Below, in pieces: positions 57,212 through 64,000 of a stretch of 64,000 nt of DNA. Position 1 is the first letter of the stretch. Each line of letters begins with the position of its first letter. The notes under the pieces are model-generated. The model ran no database searches. It saw nothing but the letters and a program-made list of their open reading frames with translations, and was not told where the DNA came from. This stretch comes from DASUPK01 sp963815045. GTDB taxonomy: Bacteria; Actinomycetota; Thermoleophilia; Solirubrobacterales; 70-9. Both the position numbers and the translations under genes were made by a program. The stretch covers positions 496,001 to 560,000 of the forward strand of contig CAWFET010000002.1 in the NCBI GenBank assembly GCA_963815045.1, given 5' to 3'.

Positions 57212-58464
57212 TATAGATACGACCCGGCGGCTGCCGGGTCGGGTTCCGCGAGCTCCGCGATCAGCGAGGACCAGCCGAACTCCTTCGCGCCGAGCCCCTC
57301 GCCCGAGTAGGGCTCGTAGAACTCGCGCAGGCGCTCCTGCGCGACCGCCTGGCTCAGCCGCTTCGCCATCTCCATTGCCTCGGCGTCGTAGCCGAGGCGG
57401 ACCAGGCCCAGCCAGATCATCCAGGCCGAGTTGATCCAGGTCGGGCCGCGCCAGTAGAGACGCCACCACGGGCCCTTCCACTTCCGCGGTTCGAAGGTCG
57501 GCTCCTCCACCGAGACCGACGTGGGTGGGAAGGGCAGCCAGTACCTGCGCTGGTCCAGGAGGTGCTCCTCCACCAGGCGGCGGCCGATCTCCTCGGGCAG
57601 GTCGGGCAGGGCGAGGGGGGCGAGGGCGGACCAGGTTGAGGTCCGGATCCGGCGATCGCCGCCGGCCACCGGATCGGTCCTGTCCGAGTGGGCCAGGTCG
57701 CCCCGCGCGAGGTCGAGGAAGAGCCCGCGCCGCTCGTCCCAGAGGCGCTCGACGATCCGGGGAGTGATCGAGGGTTCGCCGGCCGCCAGTCGCGCGAGGC
57801 ACCAGAGCACGTTGGAGACGACCTCGCAGAGCAGCGGGCCGCCGGCGCCGAGCACCCGGCGCGCGTTCCAGCCGAGCCGGCGGTTGCGCGCGATCAGGAA
57901 GGGGAAGAGGGGCCGGGCGTGGGCGCGCAGGCCCCAGACCGCGTCGAACTTCGGCGAGGAGTCAAGTCCGGACTCGTCGGGCTGCACGATCCAGAGCAGG
58001 CCGTCGCCGTCGAGGTCACGGTTGGCCTGGAGCCAGCGGTGATGGGCTGCGATGCGCGGCTCGTCCCGGGGGTCGCCGACCGCGATCCGCCACGCCCAGG
58101 CGAGCAGCGGCGGCTGGATCGTCGAGGTGTTGGCCGCCCTCTTGGAGGTGACGTTGTAGGTCCAGCGGCGCTGCCAGTCGACATGGCCGTGCCAGAAGAT
58201 CGTGTGCCCGATGAAGCCGTCCTCGGTGCCGCCGGCGAGAAGGCTGCGGAGCTCGCTCTCCGCTCGGGTGCGGTCGAAGCGGCGCCAGACGATCGCGTGG
58301 AAGCAGGAGTCCCAGTACCACTGCCAGGGGTAGTGCCCCGGGCTCGGGCGCGAGTAGCCGTAGTGGACGCCGTCGCGTTCTCCCTCGATCCAGTTGCCGC
58401 GCAGGGTCTCCTCGGCGATTCCGAGGACCTGGCTCGTGAGGTCTTGGGTGATCGGCTTCGCCAT
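57211..58464 (-). CDS. GH63-like (glucosidase/glycogen-debranching-type) glycoside hydrolase
   Basis: A 417-residue (alpha/alpha)6-barrel glycosidase: HYPWQWYWDSCFHAIVWRRF (catalytic-Asp block), IQPPLLAWAWRI, PDESGLDSSPKFDAVWGL, WWRLYWRGPTWINSAWMIW and FYEPYSGEGLGAKEFGWSSL (catalytic-Glu block). It resembles mannosylglycerate hydrolase-type and mannosyl-oligosaccharide glucosidase-type enzymes; no signal peptide is seen, so it is cytoplasmic. Its ATG lies inside repeat B copy 2. It follows the ABC exporter genes by 36 nt. Confidence 0.85.
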   Translation of the reverse strand: MAKPITQDLTSQVLGIAEETLRGNWIEGERDGVHYGYSRPSPGHYPWQWYWDSCFHAIVWRRFDRTRAESELRSLLAGGTEDGFIGHTIFWHGHVDWQRRWTYNVTSKRAANTSTIQPPLLAWAWRIAVGDPRDEPRIAAHHRWLQANRDLDGDGLLWIVQPDESGLDSSPKFDAVWGLRAHARPLFPFLIARNRRLGWNARRVLGAGGPLLCEVVSNVLWCLARLAAGEPSITPRIVERLWDERRGLFLDLARGDLAHSDRTDPVAGGDRRIRTSTWSALAPLALPDLPEEIGRRLVEEHLLDQRRYWLPFPPTSVSVEEPTFEPRKWKGPWWRLYWRGPTWINSAWMIWLGLVRLGYDAEAMEMAKRLSQAVAQERLREFYEPYSGEGLGAKEFGWSSLIAELAEPDPAAAGSYL

Positions 58465-58502
58465 CAGACGGGTTGCGTCTCGCTTCCCTGCGACGCACCC
58501 TC
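58450..58502 (-). repeat. Inverted repeat B, copy 2
   Basis: The second 53-nt copy, inverted relative to 57159-57211. It carries the start codon of the GH63-like gene (ATGGCGAAGCCGATC) and the last bases of the ABC permease stop. The stem here reads TGCGTC/GACGCA: both sides of one pair have changed from C-G to T-A relative to copy 1. Confidence 0.8.
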
Positions 58503-59286
58503 ACACAGTCATGCGGCGCATGCCGCGCAGGGCGAAGAAGCTGAGCACGGCGGCGAGCCCGACCAGCGTCACCAGGCCGGGCCAGGTGTCGGACCAGGTC
58601 ACGGTCCCGACGAAGCCCTGGCGCGCCGCGTCGACGACTTGGGTGACCGGGTTGTACTTCGCCACTGTCTGCAGCCAGCCGGTGAGCAGGCTCTGGGGCG
58701 CGTATGCGGTCGTGGTCAGGACGGCGAGCAGCATCCCGATCTGCATCAGCGGCGCAGCCGACTGGGTCTTGAAGCGGAAGGCGAGGGAGGTTCCCCAAGT
58801 CGCAGCCACGACGGCCATGCCCATGACGAGGAAGAGCGCCAGCAGCAGCCCGACGAGCCCCGGCCAGTGCACGCCGACCGCGAAGCCGACGGCGAGCAGG
58901 AACGTCGCGGGCAGGAGGGAGCGAAGGCTCGCCGAGAGGACGAGCCCGGCGAGCAGGACGGGGCGCGGAGCGGGGGCGGCCAGCAGCCGGTCGAACCAGC
59001 CCTGCTCGATGTCGCGAGCGAGGTTCACGCCGGTCGCGGCGCCCGTGAAGCCCGCCCCCTGCAGCATGCTCACCGGGATCAGGAAGCTCTGGTAGCTGGA
59101 GGTGGTGAAGCCCGGGAGCAGGGTGAGGCTGCCGAAGACGCTCGTCAGCCCGAGGAAGAAGATCGCGGGGGCGAGGATTCCCGGGATCGCCGCGCCGGGC
59201 ACTCGGAAGATCTCGTTCAGGGCTCGGCGGACGAGGGCGAGCACCATCGCGGTCCAGGTCCGCCACCTCTCCCGCAGGTGTCCCAT
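58501..59286 (-). CDS. ABC-2 type transporter permease (second)
   Basis: A 261-residue permease with six helices: a cytoplasmic start (WTAMVLALVRRALNEIFRVP), ILAPAIFFLGLTSVFGSLTL, DIEQGWFDRLLAAPAPRPVL (the conserved coupling segment) and KYNPVTQVVDAARQGFVG at the end. ATG at 59286 overlaps the previous stop (TGATG). Forms a DrrABC-type exporter with the genes at 59286 and 60074. Confidence 0.9.
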   Translation of the reverse strand: MGHLRERWRTWTAMVLALVRRALNEIFRVPGAAIPGILAPAIFFLGLTSVFGSLTLLPGFTTSSYQSFLIPVSMLQGAGFTGAATGVNLARDIEQGWFDRLLAAPAPRPVLLAGLVLSASLRSLLPATFLLAVGFAVGVHWPGLVGLLLALFLVMGMAVVAATWGTSLAFRFKTQSAAPLMQIGMLLAVLTTTAYAPQSLLTGWLQTVAKYNPVTQVVDAARQGFVGTVTWSDTWPGLVTLVGLAAVLSFFALRGMRRMTV

Positions 59287-60077
59287 CAGACGCCTCTCCG
59301 CACGCGGCCCTGGAGCGCGAACCGGCAGAGCGTGAGCCCGATGGCGCCCACCACGATGACCGCGCCGATCGCCTTGAGCTGGGTGGTCAGATGCCAGCCG
59401 TCGATCACCGGCTCGCGGATCCCGTTGACGATGAAGCTGAGCGGGTTGTACTGGGCGACCCACCCCGCCGGGTCGAGCATCAGGTTCGCCGGGAAGAACG
59501 CGTCCGAGAGAAAGAGGATTACGAAGACGAGCGGGAAGATCCCCTGGACCACGCTGGCGCTGTTCGTCTTCAGCGCGATCGAGGCGCCGATCGAGCCGAA
59601 CGCGAGCGCGGAGACCGAGGTGAGGAAGACGATCCAGATCGCGGCTGGGAGGCCCTCGTCGAACGACGCCCCGAAGATCAGGCCGAGCAGGATGAAGTAG
59701 ACGGCGATGATGGCCCCGAGGACCGCCGTCGCCACAAGCCTGCCGAGCACCACCGCGTACCGAGAGATCGGCGCCGCGAAGAGGCGGTCGGTGAAGCCCA
59801 TCTCGATGTCGATCGCGAAGGCGATCGCGCCGGAGTTCCCGGTCATCATCACCGACTGCACGATCGCGCCGGCGAGCATGAAGGAGAGAAAGTTGTTGAC
59901 CGGCGGGAACCCGGGGAGGTGGACTGCATTCCCCGCGCCGGCGGTCTGGATGGCGAGCAGCGCCGTGGGGAAGAGGATCAGCGGCGCGGCCAGCTGGGGC
60001 CGGCGCAGGGTCTGCATCACGGACCGTTTCCCGAGCGCGGAGACCACCCGCGCGTTGGTCGTGAGGCTCTCGATCAT
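59286..60077 (-). CDS. ABC-2 type transporter permease (first)
   Basis: A 263-residue six-helix permease: ALGKRSVMQTLRRPQLAAPL, VQSVMMTGNSGAIAFAIDIE with MGFTDRLFAAPISRYAVVLG as the coupling segment, and AQYNPLSFIVNGIREPVIDG near the end. Overlaps the ATPase gene by ATGA. It differs enough from the second permease to form a heterodimer. Confidence 0.9.
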   Translation of the reverse strand: MIESLTTNARVVSALGKRSVMQTLRRPQLAAPLILFPTALLAIQTAGAGNAVHLPGFPPVNNFLSFMLAGAIVQSVMMTGNSGAIAFAIDIEMGFTDRLFAAPISRYAVVLGRLVATAVLGAIIAVYFILLGLIFGASFDEGLPAAIWIVFLTSVSALAFGSIGASIALKTNSASVVQGIFPLVFVILFLSDAFFPANLMLDPAGWVAQYNPLSFIVNGIREPVIDGWHLTTQLKAIGAVIVVGAIGLTLCRFALQGRVRRGV

Positions 60078-61054
60078 TCGGCGATCGCCTCGGTTTCGCC
60101 GGTCTCGTCCTTCGAGGCGCCCTCGAGGTGCTGGCCGGTCTTGTTGACGAAGACGTCGTCCAGGCTGGGTTGGACGAGGTCGAGCGACTCGACGTCGAGC
60201 CCCGCCTGGTTCAGGGCAACCACGATCGGCCCTACCTCGGAGGTCCCGTGCTCGAGCTCGACCATCAGGGTGCCGTCACGCGCGGGCAGGGGCCGGCCGA
60301 ACCGCGCCAGCACCTCCTCGGCCCGGGACTCCTTGCCGGCCTGCTCCACGAGCGATAGCTCGAGGTGCGGCTTGCCGACCTCGGCCTTGAGCGCCGTCGG
60401 AGTGCCCTCGGCGACGAGGCGGCCGCCGGAGATGATCCCCACGCGATCAGCGAGCTGGTCGGCCTCCTCCAGGTACTGGGTGGTCAGAAAGACGGTGTTC
60501 CCCTCGGCGTTCAGCTTGCGGACCTCCTCCCAGATCGCCCTGCGGCTGACGGGGTCGAGGCCGGTGGTCGGCTCGTCGAGGAAGAGGACCTCTGGGCGAT
60601 GGATCAGGGCGGAGGCCAGGTCGAGCCGCCGGCGCATCCCGCCGGAGTACGTCCCCACCCGCCGGTCGGCGGCCAGGGTCAGCCCGACCCGATCGAGGAG
60701 CCACTGGCCGCGCTCCGCGCCCTCCGACTTCTTGATGCCGTGCAGGGTCGCCTGGAGCTGGAGCAGCTCCCGCCCCGTCATCAGCGGGTCGAGGGCAGCC
60801 TCCTGCAGAGCCACGCCGATCTTCCGCCGAACCTGTCCGGGGTCCTTCGCCACGTCGAACCCGGCGACGATCGCCCGCCCCCCGGTCGGCTGGAGCAGCG
60901 TCGTGAGCATCCGGACCGTGGTGGTCTTGCCCGCGCCGTTCGGTCCCAGGAAGCCGTAGATCTCCCCCTCGGCGACGGCGAGCTCGACGCCGTCGACGGC
61001 CCTGATGCCGCCCTCGAATTCGCGAGCAAGCTGCTGCGTCTCGATGGCGGCCAC
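60074..61054 (-). CDS. Drug/lipid-type ABC exporter ATPase (DrrA-like)
   Basis: A 326-residue ATPase. Walker A FLGPNGAGKTTTVRMLTTLL, signature YSGGMRRRLDLASALIHRPE, Walker B VLFLDEPTTGLDPVSRRAIW, and the DrrA-type C-terminal domain ending LDLVQPSLDDVFVNKTGQHL. By family it powers export of hydrophobic compounds such as antibiotics or lipids. The frame is open upstream to 61150, but the GTG at 61054 begins the conserved part and follows the EamA stop by 2 nt. Confidence 0.92.
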   Translation of the reverse strand: MAAIETQQLAREFEGGIRAVDGVELAVAEGEIYGFLGPNGAGKTTTVRMLTTLLQPTGGRAIVAGFDVAKDPGQVRRKIGVALQEAALDPLMTGRELLQLQATLHGIKKSEGAERGQWLLDRVGLTLAADRRVGTYSGGMRRRLDLASALIHRPEVLFLDEPTTGLDPVSRRAIWEEVRKLNAEGNTVFLTTQYLEEADQLADRVGIISGGRLVAEGTPTALKAEVGKPHLELSLVEQAGKESRAEEVLARFGRPLPARDGTLMVELEHGTSEVGPIVVALNQAGLDVESLDLVQPSLDDVFVNKTGQHLEGASKDETGETEAIAE

Positions 61055-61056
61055 GG

Positions 61057-61986
61057 TCAGGGGACGATAACCGGCGGCCTGGACCGGGCCCGGAGCCGCG
61101 TCACAGAAGCCCTCGGGCCGGGTGGAGGCCTCCCGCCGGTCGCCAACCACGATCCCGCCAGGATCAGCAGGAGCCCGGCGATCGCCCCTGCGCCCGGGCT
61201 TTCACCCAGAATCGCGACGCCGAGAGCCACGGCCACCACCGGGTTGACGTAGGTGATCACCGAGGCCCGCCCCGCGCCGACCTCCCCGACCAGGACCATC
61301 AGGATCACGAACGCGGTCGCCGTGCAGACGATCCCGAGAACGACCACCGATGCCAGCGCGTCCGCGTGGGGCATCGAGCTGGGGATGGTGAGCAGTCCCG
61401 CGGGGGTGAGGAGCACGCCGGCGATCGCGAGGCTTGCGGCGATCGCCGCTCGCGGGTCGTAGCCGACGAGGTGCCGTTTCATCACCATCGGCCCGATCGC
61501 GTACCCGAGGGCGGCGACCAGGATGGCGGCGGCGCCGAGGAGCGCGTCGGAATTCGTGCTCAGGTCGATTCCCACGAGCGCCACCACGCCGGCCAGTCCG
61601 AGGAGCATGCCGACCAGACGAGTCCGCGTCGGCCGTTCGCTGTGGTCGAAGCGGAGCGCGAGCAGCGCGATCAGCAGGGGGACGGTCGCGATCAGGATGG
61701 CGGCGATCGATGAGTCGACGTGCTCCTCCCCGAAGGAGATGAGCGGGAACGGGATCACCATCTCCGCGAGCGCATAGGCGAGCATCCACGGGCGCGGGCC
61801 GCTCCGGAACATCTCCACGCTCTGGCGCGGCACGATCGCGAACAGCAGCCCGGCGCCGAGCACGATCCGCGCCCAGGAGAGGAAGAGCGGCGAGATGCCG
61901 CCGTCGACGGCCACCTTGATGAACAGGTACGGCACGCCCCAGATCAGTGAGAGCGCCGCGAACGCGACCCAGGCCGTGCGATTCAC
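61057..61986 (-). CDS. EamA/DMT-family transporter
   Basis: A 309-residue ten-helix membrane protein with two EamA repeats: WVAFAALSLIWGVPYLFIKV, then ISPLFLSWARIVLGAGLLFA in the first, and GAAAILVAALGYAIGPMVMK, VITYVNPVVAVALGVAILGE and AIAGLLLILAGSWLATGG in the second. Exports metabolites or amino acids in known members; the substrate is unknown. A basic tail ends the protein. It may be the first gene of the exporter operon. Confidence 0.9.
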   Translation of the reverse strand: MNRTAWVAFAALSLIWGVPYLFIKVAVDGGISPLFLSWARIVLGAGLLFAIVPRQSVEMFRSGPRPWMLAYALAEMVIPFPLISFGEEHVDSSIAAILIATVPLLIALLALRFDHSERPTRTRLVGMLLGLAGVVALVGIDLSTNSDALLGAAAILVAALGYAIGPMVMKRHLVGYDPRAAIAASLAIAGVLLTPAGLLTIPSSMPHADALASVVVLGIVCTATAFVILMVLVGEVGAGRASVITYVNPVVAVALGVAILGESPGAGAIAGLLLILAGSWLATGGRPPPGPRASVTRLRARSRPPVIVP

Positions 61987-62002
61987 GCGGCGGCCTTAAG
62001 GC

Positions 62003-63352
62003 TCAGGCGACGGCGGCCGGCCGGAGTTCCACGAACTCGCGGTCCGTGGCGCGCTCGAGCGCCTCGGCGGCGTCGAGCAGCAGAGCATCCGAGCCCCACG
62101 TGCCGAGCAGCTGGAGGGCCGCCGGCATCCCTCCGTCCAGGCCGACCGGGACGCTGACGCCCGGAACACCCGTGAGGTTGGCGAGCACGCCCTGGCGCGC
62201 GTTGCCGGCGTCGGCGGACTCGACGCCCGAGGGCAACTCGATCAAGGGCTCGCTGAGCGAGGGCGCCACGGCGGGAACCGTCGGCCAGGCGAGCACGTCG
62301 ATCCCCTCGAACAGCGCCGCAAGGTTTCTCCGAACCTTGGCGCGCACCCTGAACGCCCGCGCCGTCAGGCTCAGCGGCAGCAGGGCGCGCAGCTTGAGGA
62401 CGCCGCGGTTGATCAGGCTCAGCTCCGGGCTGAGCTCGTTCAGCACTCCGGGGACCAGGTGCGCCGCCTCCTCGGCCTGGGCGACGAGCAGCGACGCCGG
62501 CAGGATCAGGTCGAGATCGGGAAGCTCCACCTCGATCACCTCACCGCCGGTCTCGCCCCGCAGGGCCTCCAGCGCCGATTCGCAGGAATCGCGTACGCCC
62601 GGCGCCGAGTCGGTCCAGTAGGGATCCCGGATGACGCCGATGCGGAGACCGCTCGGCTGGCCTGCGGGCAGCTGCTCGCCGAAGAGCGCGGAGGCGAGCA
62701 GCCGAGCGTCCGCGGCGTCCCGGCAGAGCGGCCCGGACACGATCGTCTCGGTGTTCACGATGTGGTGGCCCTCCATCGCGGAGCGGCCGAAGGTGGGCTT
62801 CAGGCCCGTGAGCCCGCAGTACGCGGCCGGATAGCGGATCGAGCCGAGGCCATCAGCGCCGACGGCGCCTGAGACCATCCCGCCCGCTACCGCCGCCGCC
62901 GGCCCGCTGGAGGAGCCGCCCGGGCAGCGCTCGAGGTCCCAGGGGTTGTGGGCGGCACCGTAGACGGAGGTGTTGCCGGTGCTGCTCGACCCCAGCTCGT
63001 GCATGTTCGCGATGCCCGCGATCACCGCTCCGGCGTCGCGCAGGGCCCGGTAGGGACCCGACTCGCCGGGCTCGAGCGTCACTCCCGGCACCGAGGCGGC
63101 GCCGACCGTCTCCGCGCGCCAGGGCAACGGCCACTCGTCCTTGATCAGGACCGGGACGCCGCGCAGCGGGCCGTCGGGGGCCTGCTCGAGCATCTCGCGG
63201 GAGCGGTCGGGGAACGTCGCGACCACCGCGTTGAGGTCGGGGTTGCGCTCCTCGATCCGGGCGAGGCAGGCGTCGAGCAGCTCACCCGCATCGAGCTCGC
63301 CGGCCGCGATCTGGGCCGCCTGCTCGCGAAGGGGGAGATCCAGCCCGCTCAT
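62003..63352 (-). CDS. Amidase (amidase-signature family)
   Basis: A 449-residue Ser-Ser-Lys hydrolase. The lysine is in GVPVLIKDEWPLPW, the Gly/Ser stretch CPGGSSSGPAAAVAGGMVSG carries the cis-serine, and GADGLGSIRYPAAYCGLTGL the nucleophile serine in GSIR. KPTFGRSAMEG and a C-terminal PAALQLLGTWGSD complete it. Substrate unknown. It overlaps its upstream partner by ATGA, like amidases that work with a GatC/AtzG-like small protein. Confidence 0.9.
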   Translation of the reverse strand: MSGLDLPLREQAAQIAAGELDAGELLDACLARIEERNPDLNAVVATFPDRSREMLEQAPDGPLRGVPVLIKDEWPLPWRAETVGAASVPGVTLEPGESGPYRALRDAGAVIAGIANMHELGSSSTGNTSVYGAAHNPWDLERCPGGSSSGPAAAVAGGMVSGAVGADGLGSIRYPAAYCGLTGLKPTFGRSAMEGHHIVNTETIVSGPLCRDAADARLLASALFGEQLPAGQPSGLRIGVIRDPYWTDSAPGVRDSCESALEALRGETGGEVIEVELPDLDLILPASLLVAQAEEAAHLVPGVLNELSPELSLINRGVLKLRALLPLSLTARAFRVRAKVRRNLAALFEGIDVLAWPTVPAVAPSLSEPLIELPSGVESADAGNARQGVLANLTGVPGVSVPVGLDGGMPAALQLLGTWGSDALLLDAAEALERATDREFVELRPAAVA

Positions 63353-63549
63353 CCCGGCGGAGGCTGTGAGAGGTCGGCGTGCAGCTCGGGCTCGATGCCG
63401 TCGAGGTCCGTGTCCCTGAGCAGCTCCATGCCGGGCTCATAGATGGACCAGACCCCGGTCATCACGGCCCGTTCCTCCTCGTCTGCGGCGATCCCGAAAG
63501 TCTCCAGGGCCCCGTTCAAATAGCTCTGGAATGCGGATTCGCCCTCCAT
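63349..63549 (-). CDS. Small AtzG/GatC-like partner of the amidase
   Basis: A 66-residue acidic, helical protein (FQSYLNGALETFGIAADEEE, then DLDGIEPELHADLSQ). Its size, acidity and ATGA overlap with the amidase match AtzG- or GatC-like companions that stabilise amidases. The ATG at 63549 is preceded by TAGGGT eight nt upstream; the frame to 63603 is not needed. Confidence 0.65.
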   Translation of the reverse strand: MEGESAFQSYLNGALETFGIAADEEERAVMTGVWSIYEPGMELLRDTDLDGIEPELHADLSQPPPG

Positions 63550-63615
63550 CGCGGTGAACCCTACTGGTCCCGATTGCAAGGAAACCCCGCAACCCTCCCC
63601 CAAAAGGAGTGTTCA

Positions 63616-64000
63616 ATGAAGCCCATGGGCCAGGAAGCTCACGCATCAGCACGCCTGCACAGGTGGAGCGTCGCAATGGCTGTCGCGGTGTTCTGCGCTG
63701 CGCTCGCGGCCGTCATCGGCACCGGCATCGCCGGGGCCGCTCCGCGCGTGATCGTCCTCGGCGCGGCGACCCCCGCCGTGCCCTCCTGCCCGACGAACTG
63801 CCAGGCGATCGGCAAGACCACGGGATTCCAGACGAACATCACCGGCACCAGGAACCCGTTTGTCGTCTCGGTTCGCGGCCGGGTCGTCGCCTGGTCGATC
63901 AAGACCGGCGCGCCGAGTACCAAGCCGAACCCGAACAACAACAACCAGAGCGACTACGACTTCTTCAGCAAGACGTTCGGGGGGGCGCCCAAGGCGAGGA
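63616..64000 (+). CDS. Secreted protein, 3' end beyond window
   Basis: The first 128 codons of a plus-strand gene read from the sequence: an ATG with AAAGGAGTG upstream, a basic start (ARLHRWSVAMAVAVFCAALA) forming a signal peptide ending near GIAGAAP, then ATPAVPSCPTNCQAIGKTTG with a C-x-x-x-C pair, and VVAWSIKTGAPSTKPNPNNN. Resembles actinobacterial secreted beta-rich proteins of unknown function. The C-terminus is not in the window. Confidence 0.7.
   Translation, partial: MKPMGQEAHASARLHRWSVAMAVAVFCAALAAVIGTGIAGAAPRVIVLGAATPAVPSCPTNCQAIGKTTGFQTNITGTRNPFVVSVRGRVVAWSIKTGAPSTKPNPNNNNQSDYDFFSKTFGGAPKAR

Noticed and set aside
57159..58502. Repeat B pair read as the terminal inverted repeats of a transposon carrying the GH63-like gene
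   Set aside because: No transposase, no target-site duplication that I could see, and the internal hairpin with a compensatory change fits a structured REP-like element better.
1..64000. tRNA genes, CRISPR arrays, prophage, insertion sequences, replication origin
   Set aside because: Scanned by eye on both strands; no regularly spaced repeat-spacer pattern, no transposase or integrase, no tRNA-like T-arm in a suitable context, and no DnaA-box cluster.

Overview
The window is 64 kb of high-GC, densely packed chromosome. It looks like an actinobacterium of the Thermoleophilia (Solirubrobacterales) type. That placement is inferred from protein style: a GuaB3-GuaA pair, a CysM/Mec pair, an actinobacterial c-di-AMP riboswitch over cell-wall hydrolases, and many TANNNT -10 boxes set 6-13 nt in front of start codons. 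I see no rRNA, tRNA, CRISPR array, insertion sequence or prophage. No stretch longer than about 300 nt lacks a gene.

Layout. 1-1884 (-): amino-acid ABC permease (cut by the left edge) and its lipoprotein. 1997-6263: cysM, an unassigned protein, a glycosyltransferase with an RmlC-like epimerase, a Mec-type JAMM peptidase and a zinc-ribbon membrane protein. 6159-8708 (-): a degenerate peptidase-like protein, DUF1152 and DUF1802. 8944-12431 (-): hydantoinase/oxoprolinase HyuB and HyuA. 12546-15368 (-): a methyltransferase, a Cys/His-motif protein and NadB. 15395-16414 (+): histone-deacetylase-family enzyme. 16397-19492 (-): two proteins sharing a helical module, one a 948-residue coiled coil with a helix-hairpin-helix end. 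19630-25683 (+): lone Flp pilin, rph, rdgB, a CDF transporter, a roadblock protein, a small basic protein, tldD and tldE. 25735-30462: GST-like protein, HU, pyrF, LysM protein, DacF-type carboxypeptidase and a PfkB kinase. 30459-35132: DUF6159-like membrane protein, a terminated leader RNA, guaB3-guaA and two small proteins. 35182-38700 (-): beta-helix protein, ACT protein and two M23 peptidases under a c-di-AMP riboswitch. 38726-42448 (-): osmoprotectant ABC transporter. 42569-54115 (+): rplM, rpsI, glmM, glmS, a lipoprotein, acpS, an MBL hydrolase, nnrED, alr and a Cca-like enzyme. 54220-57154 (+): three related small secreted proteins interleaved with HIT, enoyl-CoA hydratase and infA. 57211-63549 (-): GH63-like glycosidase flanked by an inverted repeat, a drug-type ABC exporter, an EamA transporter and an amidase with a small partner. 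63616-end (+): partial secreted protein.

How the genes fit together. Peptidoglycan is the main theme: glmM and glmS make the amino-sugar precursor, alr makes D-alanine, and DacF, the LysM protein and the M23 pair remodel the wall. Purine supply (guaB3, guaA, rdgB, rph), pyrimidine (pyrF), NAD synthesis and repair (nadB, nnrED) and translation (rplM, rpsI, infA) make up most of the rest.

Most unusual points: pervasive near-leaderless promoters; several genes whose conserved N-terminus lies upstream of any ATG, GTG or TTG (alr has a CTG exactly overlapping the previous stop); two dispersed structured repeats, one with a compensatory base-pair change; an S9 protein with about 140 extra acidic residues; a one-base frame break in an M23 signal peptide; and two leader RNAs with terminator-like hairpins ahead of guaB3 and rplM.
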